NCBI GenBank assembly: GCA_016800925.1
Contig: JABCPU010000122.1
Span: 62,001 to 126,000 of the forward strand
Source: Suillus spraguei
Lineage: Eukaryota; Basidiomycota; Agaricomycetes; Boletales; Suillaceae
DNA length: 64,000 bases
Direction of reading: 5' to 3'
The notes beneath the pieces are model-generated. The model ran no database searches. It saw only the letters and a program-made list of their open reading frames with translations, and was not told the DNA's origin. Position 1 is the first letter of the stretch, and each line of letters begins with the position of its first letter. This document shows positions 63,860 through 64,000 of this stretch, piece by piece. The position numbers were made by a program, and so were the translations under genes.

Positions 63860-64000
63860 ACTGAGCATCAAGGTCAGTCTTCAAATCAGTAAGAGACTTG
63901 TAGAATCTGTCATTCTTCCACATCAGCATGAAGGGAGGTTCTCCTGTACACTTTGGACAATACAAGGACAATGTTTAGATAAAAATTCCTGACAAATGTG
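63860..64000 (-). pseudogene. Element-4 ORF3 fragment running off the window
   Basis: The minus strand encodes LYCPKCTGEPPFMLMWKNDR and then FYKSLTDLKTDLDAQYE, homologous to the end of element-3 ORF3. Across the CTCAT duplication it joins in frame to 53775-53913. This shows that element 3 inserted into the ORF3 of an older related element, whose main body lies beyond the right edge. Confidence 0.75.

Overview
This window is fungal nuclear DNA, almost certainly from a mushroom-forming basidiomycete (Agaricomycetes). The genes carry many short 45-60 bp GT..AG introns, are tightly packed on both strands, and include fungal-type cell-wall and GPI-anchor genes. They lie next to Ty3/gypsy chromoviruses and an agaricomycete-style hAT remnant. 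A more precise assignment is not possible from the sequence alone.

Layout. 1-7138 is the 3' part of GCN1 (+). 7.8-27.3 kb is a transposon block. It holds a truncated family-A gypsy element (element 1), a second, fuller family-A element (element 2), several solo LTRs inserted into them, a candidate non-autonomous DNA transposon with a minisatellite, and a decayed hAT transposase. 28.2-49.3 kb is a gene-rich stretch: polynucleotide kinase/3'-phosphatase (+), a PITH-domain gene (-), an SKT5/CHS4-like chitin synthase activator (-), a PHD-JmjC histone demethylase (-), PGK1 (-), an RG-rich orphan (+), a DDX41-like helicase (-), PFK2/FBPase2 (-), PIG-X/PBN1 (+), a Rho GTPase (-) and GPI1/PIG-Q (+). 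49.6-64 kb is a second, deeply nested transposon block. A 475-bp-LTR chromovirus (element 3, family C) sits inside the 3' ORF of an older relative (element 4), and other LTRs sit inside LTRs.

Most notable observations. (1) Both family-A elements carry an extra gene on the strand opposite to gag-pol. It has two in-frame GT..AG introns and encodes a coiled coil followed by a perfectly spaced Zn2Cys6 cluster (C-x2-C-x6-C-x11-C-x2-C-x6-C). Antisense orientation would let its introns survive passage through the element's genomic RNA. (2) Element 3 carries a sense-strand extra ORF after pol, ending in paired zinc-knuckle-like cysteine clusters. A homologue of that ORF is the target into which element 3 inserted. 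(3) Decay of these elements is dominated by C-to-T changes at CpG: seven TGA stops in element 3 pol sit where arginine (CGA) is expected, and nearly all differences between its two LTRs are CpG transitions. (4) Exact 5-bp target duplications can be read around most nested insertions, which gives a relative insertion order.

The host genes cover translational control (GCN1), DNA end repair (PNKP), chromatin (JHD1), glycolysis (PGK1, PFK2/FBPase2), splicing (DDX41), and cell surface or cell wall (SKT5, Rho, PIG-X, GPI1). Exon boundaries were derived by eye from splice motifs and family conservation. Single-base boundaries are given only where reading frame and motifs agreed.
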